Shown here: piece after piece, positions 1-7,561 of the stretch
Position numbering within the stretch: position 1 is the stretch's first letter
Layout: each line of letters begins with the position of its first letter
Source of the DNA: Chrysogorgia sp. JL179-B06
Taxonomy: Eukaryota > Cnidaria > Anthozoa > Scleralcyonacea > Chrysogorgiidae
Assembly: GCA_035772405.1 (NCBI GenBank)
Contig: JAYKKM010000438.1
Coordinates: 56,001-120,000 of the forward strand
Direction: 5' to 3'
DNA: 64,000 bases
Notes under the pieces: generated by a model
Database searches by the model: none
Told to the model about the DNA's origin: nothing
The model's input: the letters and a program-made list of their open reading frames with translations, nothing else
Translations under genes and position numbers: made by a program

Positions 1-122
1 AACGCGTGGTTGTGTCTTTTCATCTCAGCTTCATAACCTGAATGATTAAACTTTGAAAACATAAAACCAGCGCCCGCAAAAGCCACTGCATTAAATATCC
101 CTCCAGCCACAACGCTCACCAT
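1..122 (-). CDS. Small membrane-associated protein of the viral element (partial)
   Basis: An open frame starts at the ATG at 122-120 and runs off the left window edge after about 40 codons. The visible N-terminus is a Gly/Ala/Phe-rich hydrophobic stretch (AGGIFNAVAFAGAGFMF) followed by a charged segment ending EMKRHNHA. It lies 4 bp from the next minus-strand gene, as expected in the packed left block. A membrane or virion role is inferred from composition and position only; the C-terminal part is outside the window. Confidence 0.55.
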   Translation of the reverse strand, partial: MVSVVAGGIFNAVAFAGAGFMFSKFNHSGYEAEMKRHNHA

Positions 123-126
123 TAAC

Positions 127-363
127 TTACGTTGATTTGAATGGATCTGTCGGTATCCACTTTTTCGATTGCATCCATTTTACTAACAACGTTCCTGCAC
201 CAACAGCTGCAGCAAGTTTCACTGTGCCTTTCACTGTCTCTGGTGTTCCCAATGGTTCTCCCAAAGCCTTTTTAGAGATCATACTCACTGCCACAGCACC
301 AGTCGTAACAAGTAGCGCATCGTACAATTCGTTCATAAGTTCTTTTCGATCAATCGCAGCCAT
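127..363 (-). CDS. Small hydrophobic protein, 78 aa
   Basis: I prefer the Met at 363 (MAAIDRKELM) to the upstream Met at 390, because the latter overlaps the preceding gene. Two hydrophobic segments (around LLVTTGAVAVSMI and VKLAAAVGAGTLLVKW) flank a Gly/Pro loop, and the tail is basic. This suggests a small membrane-spanning or membrane-associated protein. It belongs to a minus-strand block with the genes at 1-122 and 387-731. I cannot assign a function; a minor virion membrane protein is possible. Confidence 0.55.
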   Translation of the reverse strand: MAAIDRKELMNELYDALLVTTGAVAVSMISKKALGEPLGTPETVKGTVKLAAAVGAGTLLVKWMQSKKWIPTDPFKST

Positions 364-386
364 ATATACATTGTCGTGTGTTTTGT

Positions 387-731
387 TCAAGAATCAAATG
401 TGTCAAGTGTTGGACGACGAGTTCTACAACTTTCTGACACAGCTGGTGTAGTACTCACAGGCTCTAGTCGTGTCTCTTTTTCACTGCTAATTGTGTACCA
501 CAACGAGGCACCAGCAATGATAACACCAAGTGTTCCAACAATATAACCATAGCTCCACTCACCACCCTGCTCTTCGTTGACTATCATTTCACGCATTTTC
601 TTTTCTTTCGCAGCTTTCGATATCTCAGCCAACTTTTTACCAGCAGCGACGCGCTTTGGGTCCTTCACCTTAACACTTTTCACATCAGCCGTAATCTTCG
701 CTTCAACAGCCGTCTGTGAGTCCTCAACCAT
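387..731 (-). CDS. Small basic protein with one transmembrane segment, 114 aa
   Basis: The N-terminal half (residues 20-50) is rich in Lys, Arg and Ala. A single hydrophobic segment at about residues 61-80 is followed by a polar Ser/Thr tail. The likely topology is a tail- or signal-anchored membrane protein with a basic, perhaps nucleic-acid-binding, arm. It is divergently transcribed from the gene starting at 863, and the 130-bp gap between them holds direct repeats that may be a shared promoter. The family was not recognised. Confidence 0.55.
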   Translation of the reverse strand: MVEDSQTAVEAKITADVKSVKVKDPKRVAAGKKLAEISKAAKEKKMREMIVNEEQGGEWSYGYIVGTLGVIIAGASLWYTISSEKETRLEPVSTTPAVSESCRTRRPTLDTFDS

Positions 732-862
732 CTAATACACTATCACGTGTTATCTTACTCACAGTTGATCTCACAGGTGTCTCACAGTTAACCTCACAGG
801 TGTCTCACAGTTCCAGACCAAACGCACTAAAAAATTAGGATTTTTTCTGGGAGTATAACATA
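732..862. promoter_or_regulatory. Divergent intergenic region with direct repeats
   Basis: The gap separates minus-strand and plus-strand gene blocks. Bases 759-814 hold about 2.3 copies of a 23-24-bp direct repeat built on CTCACAGTT and CTCACAGGTGT. A bidirectional promoter or enhancer is inferred from position. An A/T-rich stretch (AAAAAATTAGGATTTTTT) lies just before the start at 863. Confidence 0.4.
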
Positions 863-1633
863 ATGACTCAAGTCCAAGACATCGCAGAAGAGATGACTCA
901 AGACCAAGCCCGCCAAGAAGAGGAGATCGACGCAATGCGGAGAATGTCCTTTATCAATGTGTCTACCCCACAAGGCGCCTCTGGACCCAACATCTTAAAA
1001 GGGTACTCGCAAGTCTTCAAGTTGTGCGACCCCGATTGTAAAAACGAAGAGGTGTCAAGACGATTTAGTACCCAGATTCTCTATACAAAGTTCGCTCACG
1101 AGGCTTGGGTCGGGCTTGATGAAGTTAGAGCCAACAAGATGGTTAACGAACTAGCCAAGATGATCCCTGTGTGGTGCTACTCACCATTCAAACGTCTCAC
1201 GCTAGCGAGTAGCCACTACTTGAGCAACCCTTGCGAGTCCACCGCTACACTACTCGGTAACTACCTCGAAGTGTTCTTGGCGACCCTTCTATGGAAACCA
1301 TGCTCAACCAAAGCCAAAGCGTGGCTACACCTCGCCGCAAACTGTGACGTTAACGTTTGTAGGGTGGGGTGTAATGAAATACTGGGTGTGGACGATATCG
1401 AGGACCACGCGTTCTCAAGCCCCCACCAGCATTTTTCGCGTGACATTGGGGAGTACGAGTGCTACCCATGCGGTGTGTCCACCAATAGCCTAACGTGTCG
1501 CTCAAGACACAATAGCTCGAAGACTCATCTTGAAAACTTAGAGCTTCAGCGGATATTCAACAACGAGCAACAGTTGCCGCAAGAGGGGAGAGCGTTTCTC
1601 TTGAGGTATAGTAATCATGAAGAAAGTCGGTAG
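863..1633 (+). CDS. Unrecognised Cys-rich protein, 256 aa
   Basis: The N-terminus is acidic and Gln/Glu-rich. The C-terminus holds a possible zinc site, C200-x2-C203-x8-C212-x3-H216-x5-H222, which looks like a divergent C2H2-type finger. More Cys residues cluster at C55/C59 and C161/C166/C170. The last 17 bases overlap the thymidine kinase start, so the two genes are probably expressed together. I do not recognise the family; a DNA-binding or regulatory protein is possible. The long open frame and tight packing support a real gene. Confidence 0.65.
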   Translation: MTQVQDIAEEMTQDQARQEEEIDAMRRMSFINVSTPQGASGPNILKGYSQVFKLCDPDCKNEEVSRRFSTQILYTKFAHEAWVGLDEVRANKMVNELAKMIPVWCYSPFKRLTLASSHYLSNPCESTATLLGNYLEVFLATLLWKPCSTKAKAWLHLAANCDVNVCRVGCNEILGVDDIEDHAFSSPHQHFSRDIGEYECYPCGVSTNSLTCRSRHNSSKTHLENLELQRIFNNEQQLPQEGRAFLLRYSNHEESR

Positions 1634-2189
1634 ACTAGAAATCGTGATTGGTCCCATGTTCGCAGGAAAAACAACTGAGACTCTTCGCAGGTTAGTCACG
1701 TTAAGTAAGTCAGGGCTCAAAGTCCTCTACATGAACAACACAGGTGACACTAGGCGAACTGACCACGTGTTCTCCACACATCGTCAGACCATTGTTGTTG
1801 GATCAGACAGTTTACCTGCGAAGTTAATCACCAACCTCCCAAGTTCTTCCGAGATAGTCGATTATGACGTCATCGGAATTGACGAAGGCCATTGGTACTC
1901 CGGGTTACTCCCAATTATTCGCGAATACATTAAAGCTGGCATTCACGTCATTATTTGTGGTCTCATAACAACGGAGCACTTAAAAAGACTTGGTGAACTC
2001 GACACGTTGTTCCCAATGGCAGACGACATCACATTTCTAAAAGCGTATTGCGCCGTTTGTCGCGACACTTACGGAACAACTGTTGAAGCGCCATTCAATT
2101 GGAGATATAATCCAGGACCATCATTCGTTGGTGGTGCTGAGCAATATCGCGCAGTGTGCAGACGTCACCATCCTTCCACACAAAATTAA
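1617..2189 (+). CDS. tk: Thymidine kinase, TK1-like (type II)
   Basis: This would phosphorylate thymidine to dTMP, supplying nucleotides for viral DNA synthesis. The P-loop GPMFAGKTT is at residues 12-20. The Mg/catalytic motif is D89-E90-G-H-W-Y, where cellular enzymes usually have DEAQF. The C-terminal zinc site is C145-x2-C148 with C181 and H184/H185, and the lasso region with VGGAEQYRAVCRR is intact. At 190 aa it matches the family's usual length. It overlaps the preceding gene by 17 bp. TK genes occur in large DNA viruses but are not core Polinton genes, so this is an accessory acquisition. Confidence 0.92.
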   Translation: MKKVGRLEIVIGPMFAGKTTETLRRLVTLSKSGLKVLYMNNTGDTRRTDHVFSTHRQTIVVGSDSLPAKLITNLPSSSEIVDYDVIGIDEGHWYSGLLPIIREYIKAGIHVIICGLITTEHLKRLGELDTLFPMADDITFLKAYCAVCRDTYGTTVEAPFNWRYNPGPSFVGGAEQYRAVCRRHHPSTQN

Positions 2190-2426
2190 GGGTGTTCTCG
2201 GATACCCCACTTTTTTAAATTTAGACATTGGTCACATGAAGCGTCCAATGTACCGTAGAAACATTTTTTCACACAGTGGTCAGAAGGTTTGTGAAATAAG
2301 TAGAGAAAGTCTCGCAGACATTTTTTACTGAGTTAAAAACGTCTTTAAAAAATGCTAGAGTAGTTGTCACTTCAGACGTCGTCTCAACAACGAGAACGAG
2401 CGCTAATTCGACTCGTCAGTCACTGT
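2190..2426. other. Non-coding convergent gap after thymidine kinase
   Basis: This separates the plus-strand thymidine kinase from the minus-strand nuclease gene. An overlapping open frame continues to 2331 but mostly overlaps the kinase in another frame and has no recognisable domain. The tail at 2332-2426 is A/T-rich then unstructured. Nothing else is seen. Confidence 0.4.
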
Positions 2427-3194
2427 CTAAAAAGTCTCTTTACAATAGCGTCTCTCGTGGTTACTCAACGCTGATTTATTTTTAAATTTACGAAGGCAGT
2501 GAGAGCATTGAAACCCAACGTCAAAGAGATATTTTATCACTGTGGTGATAGCGTCATCGTATGAGTCGCACAACAACGTTAGATACCCAGCGGATTTATA
2601 TCTGAGCAACAGAGACTCCTGCTCTTTGGACGTCCTACCTGTGCCACCTGGGTTCTTGAACTCAATCACAAGCCCGCTGTGCTGTCGGTTCGCATTGGCA
2701 ATAATCAAGTCAGGCGTTCCACGTTGATAACCTTTTTTCCACGAATTTATTCTCTTCGCAGAAGTGTCTTGGTTCTCACCACAAGCGGCTATCAAAATAG
2801 CTTCTGGATAATATCTCCTAAGAAAACCAACAACTTTCGTATGAAGGTCGAACTCAGTGATCATTTTAAATTGATTGTGTTTGAGACCAACGTCAGCTAA
2901 ACTTTTTCTAACGCTTGGCAAGACTTCTGAGTGCACCCACCTTCCAAAGTGTTTCGCACGCTCCAATTTACTCGAGAACACCAATGAGTAGACCCCAAGT
3001 TCGTTGATAAACGAGGCCTGCTCTATCTTCATTTTACAATCAGGTTCGACGTGGTCATTAACTGCATCTTTTGGTCGAGCGTAACCTAGAGCGCTTGCGA
3101 CTTCTCTTGCTTTGAACCATATTTCACCGTTGTCCATGACCGTTGTGATTTGGTGACCATCGAAGTCGAATAATCGAAGCGCTGTGGAAGTCAT
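2427..3194 (-). CDS. BRO-N / VRR-NUC nuclease / zinc-finger fusion protein
   Basis: Counting from an upstream Met at 3233, a BRO-N domain spans residues 15-112 (FKAREVASALGY, then HSEVLPSVRKSL). Residues 125-237 form a VRR-NUC-type PD-(D/E)xK nuclease, with G172-T-P-D175, then E191-x-K193 and Q205. A C2HC finger follows (C243, C246, H259, C264). The Met at 3194 is preferred because it starts just before the BRO-N core; the Met at 3233 would overlap the small gene at 3223-3363 by 11 bp. BRO-N is a DNA-binding domain of many large DNA viruses; VRR-NUC proteins cut branched DNA. A role in resolving or repairing replication intermediates is inferred. Confidence 0.82.
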   Translation of the reverse strand: MTSTALRLFDFDGHQITTVMDNGEIWFKAREVASALGYARPKDAVNDHVEPDCKMKIEQASFINELGVYSLVFSSKLERAKHFGRWVHSEVLPSVRKSLADVGLKHNQFKMITEFDLHTKVVGFLRRYYPEAILIAACGENQDTSAKRINSWKKGYQRGTPDLIIANANRQHSGLVIEFKNPGGTGRTSKEQESLLLRYKSAGYLTLLCDSYDDAITTVIKYLFDVGFQCSHCLRKFKNKSALSNHERRYCKETF

Positions 3195-3222
3195 CACTAT
3201 ATTATAGTCTCCTACAAAAAAA

Positions 3223-3363
3223 CTACTCGACATAGGTGTCAGGTTTTTTATAGATCTGGTTTGTTGTGTACCAATGCATCAGGTGTGTTTTATTAGCCCT
3301 CAGTTTTCTACGTCGTCTGAAAAAGTTTCTAATGTTACGAGCCAGTTTTCTAAGCCAACCCAT
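3223..3363 (-). CDS. Tiny Arg/Lys-rich protein, 46 aa
   Basis: A short open frame starts at the ATG at 3363-3361 and stops at 3225-3223. It begins MGWLRKLARNIRNFFRRRRK, an amphipathic, strongly basic N-terminus, and Gly at position 2 allows N-myristoylation. It fills the gap between the nuclease gene and the gene at 3372-3581, overlapping the upstream Met of the nuclease by 11 bp. A small DNA-condensing or membrane-active virion peptide is plausible. The case rests on composition and packing only. Confidence 0.5.
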   Translation of the reverse strand: MGWLRKLARNIRNFFRRRRKLRANKTHLMHWYTTNQIYKKPDTYVE

Positions 3364-3371
3364 TACATAAC

Positions 3372-3581
3372 TTAAGTCACGTCTCCTACAAGTCCCACAG
3401 TGTCTAATTCTGCGGGTAGCGTAATAGGTTCGCCGTAAGTCTTTTTAGACCTCATGCCAATCTCAGCGTGGAGCTCGAGAGTCACGTCACCGCGACCAAA
3501 TGACCCACCAGCTTTGAACATGTGATCAGTCGTCTTATTTATTTTATATATTTCATGAGGTCTCGAAACACATGCTCCCAT
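3372..3581 (-). CDS. Small protein with possible myristoylated N-terminus, 69 aa
   Basis: The N-terminus MGACVSRP carries Gly2, Cys4 and Ser6, a good N-myristoylation/palmitoylation signal. The remainder is polar without a predicted membrane span. Its ATG directly abuts the stop of the fibre-like gene at 3582, so the two are probably co-expressed. Function unknown; peripheral membrane attachment is inferred. Confidence 0.5.
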   Translation of the reverse strand: MGACVSRPHEIYKINKTTDHMFKAGGSFGRGDVTLELHAEIGMRSKKTYGEPITLPAELDTVGLVGDVT

Positions 3582-4532
3582 TTACTTTATACCATATTCC
3601 TTCATCATTTCTCCACCCATGATTATGATGTCTCGGTTTGTCATGTAGCCACTCACGATTTTCACACCGTAGAATTCTATCAACGATGGGTGTGCATAGG
3701 GTGCGAGTGGTATTCTTGGTCGATGTATTCCAAAAATTGTTCCGTAGGGTGCGCCTATCTTTTTCATATTTGCTATGAAGTCTGAATCGGTTGACTTAAC
3801 GTTGTTGACTCTGACATGTGAATTGTCCATTTGCCAGTGTATCGATATCATATGCATTTTTGTGAGGTCAACACCACTCGGAATAGTGCATACTTTCTCC
3901 ATCGCTGGGATGCTACCACCATACGCGAGCTTGTTGGTCACACCAGTCTTGTACCCTATGAACTTGTCCCAACTACCATCGTCGTTTGATATAATTGTCT
4001 CCCAATTTGACCCAGCGGTTCTCATTGGTAACCTCACCACAACAAAAATGGAGAGATCACACCATTGCATACTTGGACAATTAAAATGGAGACCTGACTC
4101 GAGTGGGATTGGTGTTAACACAGGCGATAGAAAACTTTGACTCACACCGCTGATGCCGACAATAGGACCATAAGCTGGGTTGTTTTGCACTAATTTGCTT
4201 GTTTCACCAATGGCTTTCACTTTGTTTGAACCATTGGTGTGAAATTCCACATTTTTCAAGGCGTGTGTGCTAACGTTGAAGTCGAGCACAAGATTATATG
4301 ACTGACTCTTGAGGAAACCTGATAGCAATTGCTCTAGAGTTCTTTTATTGGTGGCGTCTGAGTCATCGACTGGGTCTGCTACGTTTTTTATCGCTGAGCC
4401 TTGCATGTCTATTATTCCAGACATCCTTCCACCAGTCGCGCTTAGTTTAGGATCTTCGTCCAGATGCCTTTTCGTTCTCTTTAGTATTTTATCATGAGGG
4501 TCATCAGACTCATACCCGTAGTTTAGACTCAT
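3582..4532 (-). CDS. Fibre-like attachment protein with lectin-like C-terminal domain, 316 aa
   Basis: The N-terminal third has a phage-tail-fibre-like motif: GRMSGIIDMQGSAIKNVADP, followed by a D-A-T-N-K-R segment, the trimer-shaft signature that usually reads GDIDMGGN-ITNL-DP-DATNK. Residues of about 130-300 look beta-rich and resemble a LamG/concanavalin-like domain, ending with a hydrophobic segment and GGEMMKEYGIK. A receptor-binding spike is inferred. The first six residues, MSLNYG, are identical to those of the plus-strand protein at 6753, suggesting a shared docking tag. It sits between the frameshifted membrane-anchored gene and the small gene at 3372. Confidence 0.6.
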   Translation of the reverse strand: MSLNYGYESDDPHDKILKRTKRHLDEDPKLSATGGRMSGIIDMQGSAIKNVADPVDDSDATNKRTLEQLLSGFLKSQSYNLVLDFNVSTHALKNVEFHTNGSNKVKAIGETSKLVQNNPAYGPIVGISGVSQSFLSPVLTPIPLESGLHFNCPSMQWCDLSIFVVVRLPMRTAGSNWETIISNDDGSWDKFIGYKTGVTNKLAYGGSIPAMEKVCTIPSGVDLTKMHMISIHWQMDNSHVRVNNVKSTDSDFIANMKKIGAPYGTIFGIHRPRIPLAPYAHPSLIEFYGVKIVSGYMTNRDIIIMGGEMMKEYGIK

Positions 4533-4534
4533 TA

Positions 4535-6026
4535 CTACTTCAAGGTGTATTTGGTTAGCAGATAGCCAGAGACTGCTGAGAACCCCAAGATTATCACCAA
4601 CGTTGTCGTGGTGTCTGACTCGCTTGTGGTGGTGGTCACTGTTTTTTTCACAGGAAGTGGTGTCACATTTTCTTGGTAAACTTTTTTAGCCGCAGTCGAT
4701 GGTACCACCACATTTTCTTGGTGAGCTTTTTTTCTTCACGGTTGTTGGCACTACTAATGAGTGAGTCACCACATTCTCTTGGTGGACTTTTTTAGCCGTA
4801 ATTGTTGGTGTTGTTGCATTCAAGCGAGTGTTCACTCCAAATCTCATGGACTCTGTGGCAATCTTTAATAAGTTGTTGTACCCAGCGATTTTATTCTTGA
4901 GAATTACTACATTGCTCGGCATTAACCACGTACTTGGCGACACTGCAAGATTTTGAACAACGTTGGTGTCTCTAATCGATTTATTCATGTTGAGAATCCA
5001 TGTCGACACGTCATAGTTGACAACACTGTCAGAAAACAACTTGCGGAATTCTTGTTGGGTCTCTAGACTCCCTGCAGAACCACCAACGACTGATACACGT
5101 GTTCTCGCTTGCGCACCAAGTGTGGAGTACACAAAGGATTCTATGCTTTGATTTAGATATTGCAGTCCAATGTTGGTAAAACCATCTGAGAGTCGTGCTA
5201 CGTATCGTTTGTAATCATTCTGAACGTTGTTGAGTGTGAAGACTCTGGATTCGCCTGTTGTACCATCGCTAAGGACTTTATTCTGGTAATAATGTTTTCT
5301 GGGAATCTTAGAAATCTTACCATACAATTCGGAAGCGTTGAATTCTCTACTTATTGATTTCATGGTCTCACCACCCTCCATTCTTCTCAGAAGTCTTCTA
5401 ATGGTGAAGTACACATGAAATCTCATCACACTTGTGACCACGGGGTGGACTTCTTGTGACACTGATAAATGTTGCAGTGACACCCCGCAACAGAAACTCG
5501 CACAATATGTCGCAAACACAACACGATAGTAAGATTCGTTGTCGTCCCACTCTGATTTTGTCTTTGACGTGGTGATTTGTAAGGTTGGTAGCTTTGACAT
5601 GAAGTAGCTATTTTGGTTAACAAAAACTTTGAAGTTATTCACTGGATAATTTAACACATTTTCTGTTGGATAGCCGTCCCAAAGTCCCCAGTGGTTTTTA
5701 TGACCTTTTGGTAGTGGTTGGATAGTTCCACCACCTTGCCATATTATTGGGAACTTACTATTGTGTAGCCACTTCCACATGTTTTTATCATTTTTGAAGG
5801 TTGTGCTGGTTATGTCCGTGCTGAGGATGTCATTGTTTCTGAAATACACATCGACACTCATAATTTTACCGTCTTGTAAAATATTTGGATAGAACTCGAA
5901 TTTGTCTAGAGTAGCGTGGGGGTACTTTTTGACGAAGTCTGCCTTTGCGTCATGTGCAGCCTTCGATGTGTTCGCCATCGCGAGTTTGTAGTGCTTTCCA
6001 TAGTACTCATGAAGGGCTTTCTGCAT
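4535..6026 (-). CDS. Large membrane-anchored protein of the viral element, one frameshift
   Basis: The likely start is the Met at 6026 (MQKALHEYYGKHYKLA). The frame is open to about 4733, where a run of seven T (4727-4733, A on the coding strand) is followed by an early stop at 4686. A shift there restores a frame to the stop at 4537-4535, adding further copies of a HQENV-type repeat, a Thr-rich linker and a C-terminal hydrophobic segment (LVIILGFSAVSGYLL). The repeat lies roughly at 4660-4800. The body (WWxG-type aromatic patches, CASFCCGV, RRLLRRM) was not recognised. It could be a C-terminally anchored virion protein. The homopolymer shift may be decay, sequencing error or slippage. Confidence 0.6.
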
Positions 6027-6070
6027 ATATAATATACCATATGTTACACATAACACATGCTACATTATAT
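6027..6070. promoter_or_regulatory. 44-bp bidirectional start region
   Basis: Only 44 bp separate the ATG of the minus-strand gene (6026) from that of the plus-strand gene (6071). The gap holds TATATAATATA on one side and ACATTATATATGG on the other, TATA-like in each direction. A divergent promoter is inferred. Confidence 0.4.
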
Positions 6071-6733
6071 ATGGTCAGGGTTGTAGTATTGATTAGAGGC
6101 TCGACGGAGACTGTGGATCTACCAGAGGCACTTTTGACGTTTGGCTCAGATCCTCACTTACTAGTGAAAAAAGCGACCATCTTTTGGGACTACACTAATG
6201 TGGAGACCGGTGTGAATGATGAAATAAGTTACAACAGCAACAAGCACGTTTTTGGGTCTGGGTACCACACTTTTGAAATGATCGCCAACGAATTGAGAGG
6301 ATTAGGGGCTATCGAGTTAGTAGCCAACAAACACAATTCAAAGTGTGAGATAAAAACTGACCAACAATTAGAGCTGTTTAAATTTGGAGAGCTGTTAGGG
6401 TTCAACGATAACACAACGGTGAGTAGTAGTGGTTTGGTCAGCCCTAATGTTGTGAACGTTAACAAAGGGCTGAAGTACGTACAAGTGGGTTGTAGCATTG
6501 TGAACAGACCTGAGAATATTGTTAACGGTAGCAAAAGTGAGGTTATCGTTGAGTTGCCATTGACCACCACTCAACCACTGAAGAGCTCTGTTCAACACTT
6601 CTTCAACATTGAGTCGAAGGTGTCGATAAACAAAGGCGCTTTCACACAGCTGGTGTTTAACGTGACTGACCAAGACGGTAGTGGTGTCAACGTTGGCGAC
6701 ATATTGTTGGATTTGTATGCAACGCTTGAGTAG
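6071..6733 (+). CDS. Virion-type beta-rich protein, paralogue A, 220 aa
   Basis: The start is ATG 6071 (MVRVVVLIRGSTETVDLPEA); an open frame extends upstream but overlaps the divergent gene. It shares an order of motifs with the next gene: KKATIFWDYTNV, then a KFGELLGF segment, LKYVQVGCSIV, and VIVELPLTTTQPL, ending in DILLDLYATLE. The two are clearly paralogous although diverged. Strand-rich composition and position beside the capsid operon suggest a penton, spike or other minor capsid protein, but no named family is certain. A 19-bp gap separates the two copies. Confidence 0.65.
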   Translation: MVRVVVLIRGSTETVDLPEALLTFGSDPHLLVKKATIFWDYTNVETGVNDEISYNSNKHVFGSGYHTFEMIANELRGLGAIELVANKHNSKCEIKTDQQLELFKFGELLGFNDNTTVSSSGLVSPNVVNVNKGLKYVQVGCSIVNRPENIVNGSKSEVIVELPLTTTQPLKSSVQHFFNIESKVSINKGAFTQLVFNVTDQDGSGVNVGDILLDLYATLE

Positions 6734-6752
6734 CTAGACGTGTGCTAATGTA

Positions 6753-7556
6753 ATGAGTCTAAACTATGGGCATGACTCTGGTGGTTACACTGAAAAGCGA
6801 CGTACACACAACGACCCCCAAAAGTTGACGGTGCTCATCGAAGGTGTGGAGAAAGTTGTAACCTTCGACTATAGTGTAGTAGCCACACATGATAACCCAC
6901 ACATCGTAGTCAAGACAGCCACTGTGTTTTGGAACTACAACAATGTGGTGGGCGACGATATTCGATTCTTTTTTACTAGATCAGGAGCACCGTATTCAGG
7001 AGCGCTGTATCCAAAGCTCGTGACAACTCGATTGAGTGGGGGTCGTTACAACTTCGACGCGTTGGTTAGAGCTCTACGACACACGCTCAGGGTGGTTAAT
7101 GTGGGCTTCGTGGTGGAGAGACTGGTGGCCACAGGTAGAAGTAGGGTCAAAGCTCGGTCTATTAGGCATGGCGCCACCGCCCTATTAGAACTTAGGCTAG
7201 GCGACATTGGGCTTTTGCTTGGTTTCGCGAAGGACGCAGGGATTGTGTTAGATGATCAGTGGCACGACAGTCCAAACAAGATCGATATGATCGGAGGTCT
7301 AAAGTATGTAGAAGTCTCGTGCGACGCTGTTGAGATGGAGAGCAATGTGGGCACTGATGGGAAGCGTAGTAATGTGATCACAACGTTGCCAATACCCACC
7401 GAGCAGTCTCTTGATGGAGGGATACAACGTTACGCATACGTTGACTCCAAGGTGAAAATTAAAAAAGGTATTTACTCAAGTATGACGTTTCGTGTCAAAC
7501 CAAACAATGGTGACGCTGACGTTGGCGCGGTGCTATTGGAACTGTATATTGTGTGA
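6753..7556 (+). CDS. Virion-type beta-rich protein, paralogue B, 267 aa
   Basis: This shares with paralogue A the ordered motifs KTATVFWNYNNV, LGDIGLLLGF, LKYVEVSCDAV, VITTLPIPTEQSL and AVLLELYIV. It has an extra N-terminal segment of about 35 residues starting MSLNYGHDSGG, nearly the same as the start of the fibre-like protein (MSLNYGYESDD). The start ATG follows GCTAATGTA, a motif also seen before two other genes. The stop overlaps the beginning of the integrase frame. A minor capsid or vertex role is inferred. Confidence 0.65.
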   Translation: MSLNYGHDSGGYTEKRRTHNDPQKLTVLIEGVEKVVTFDYSVVATHDNPHIVVKTATVFWNYNNVVGDDIRFFFTRSGAPYSGALYPKLVTTRLSGGRYNFDALVRALRHTLRVVNVGFVVERLVATGRSRVKARSIRHGATALLELRLGDIGLLLGFAKDAGIVLDDQWHDSPNKIDMIGGLKYVEVSCDAVEMESNVGTDGKRSNVITTLPIPTEQSLDGGIQRYAYVDSKVKIKKGIYSSMTFRVKPNNGDADVGAVLLELYIV

Positions 7557-7561
7557 GTTAT

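Noticed and set aside
2083..2331. 82-aa plus-strand frame overlapping thymidine kinase
   Set aside because: Mostly in another frame of tk; the part after 2190 has no domain and no neighbour signal.
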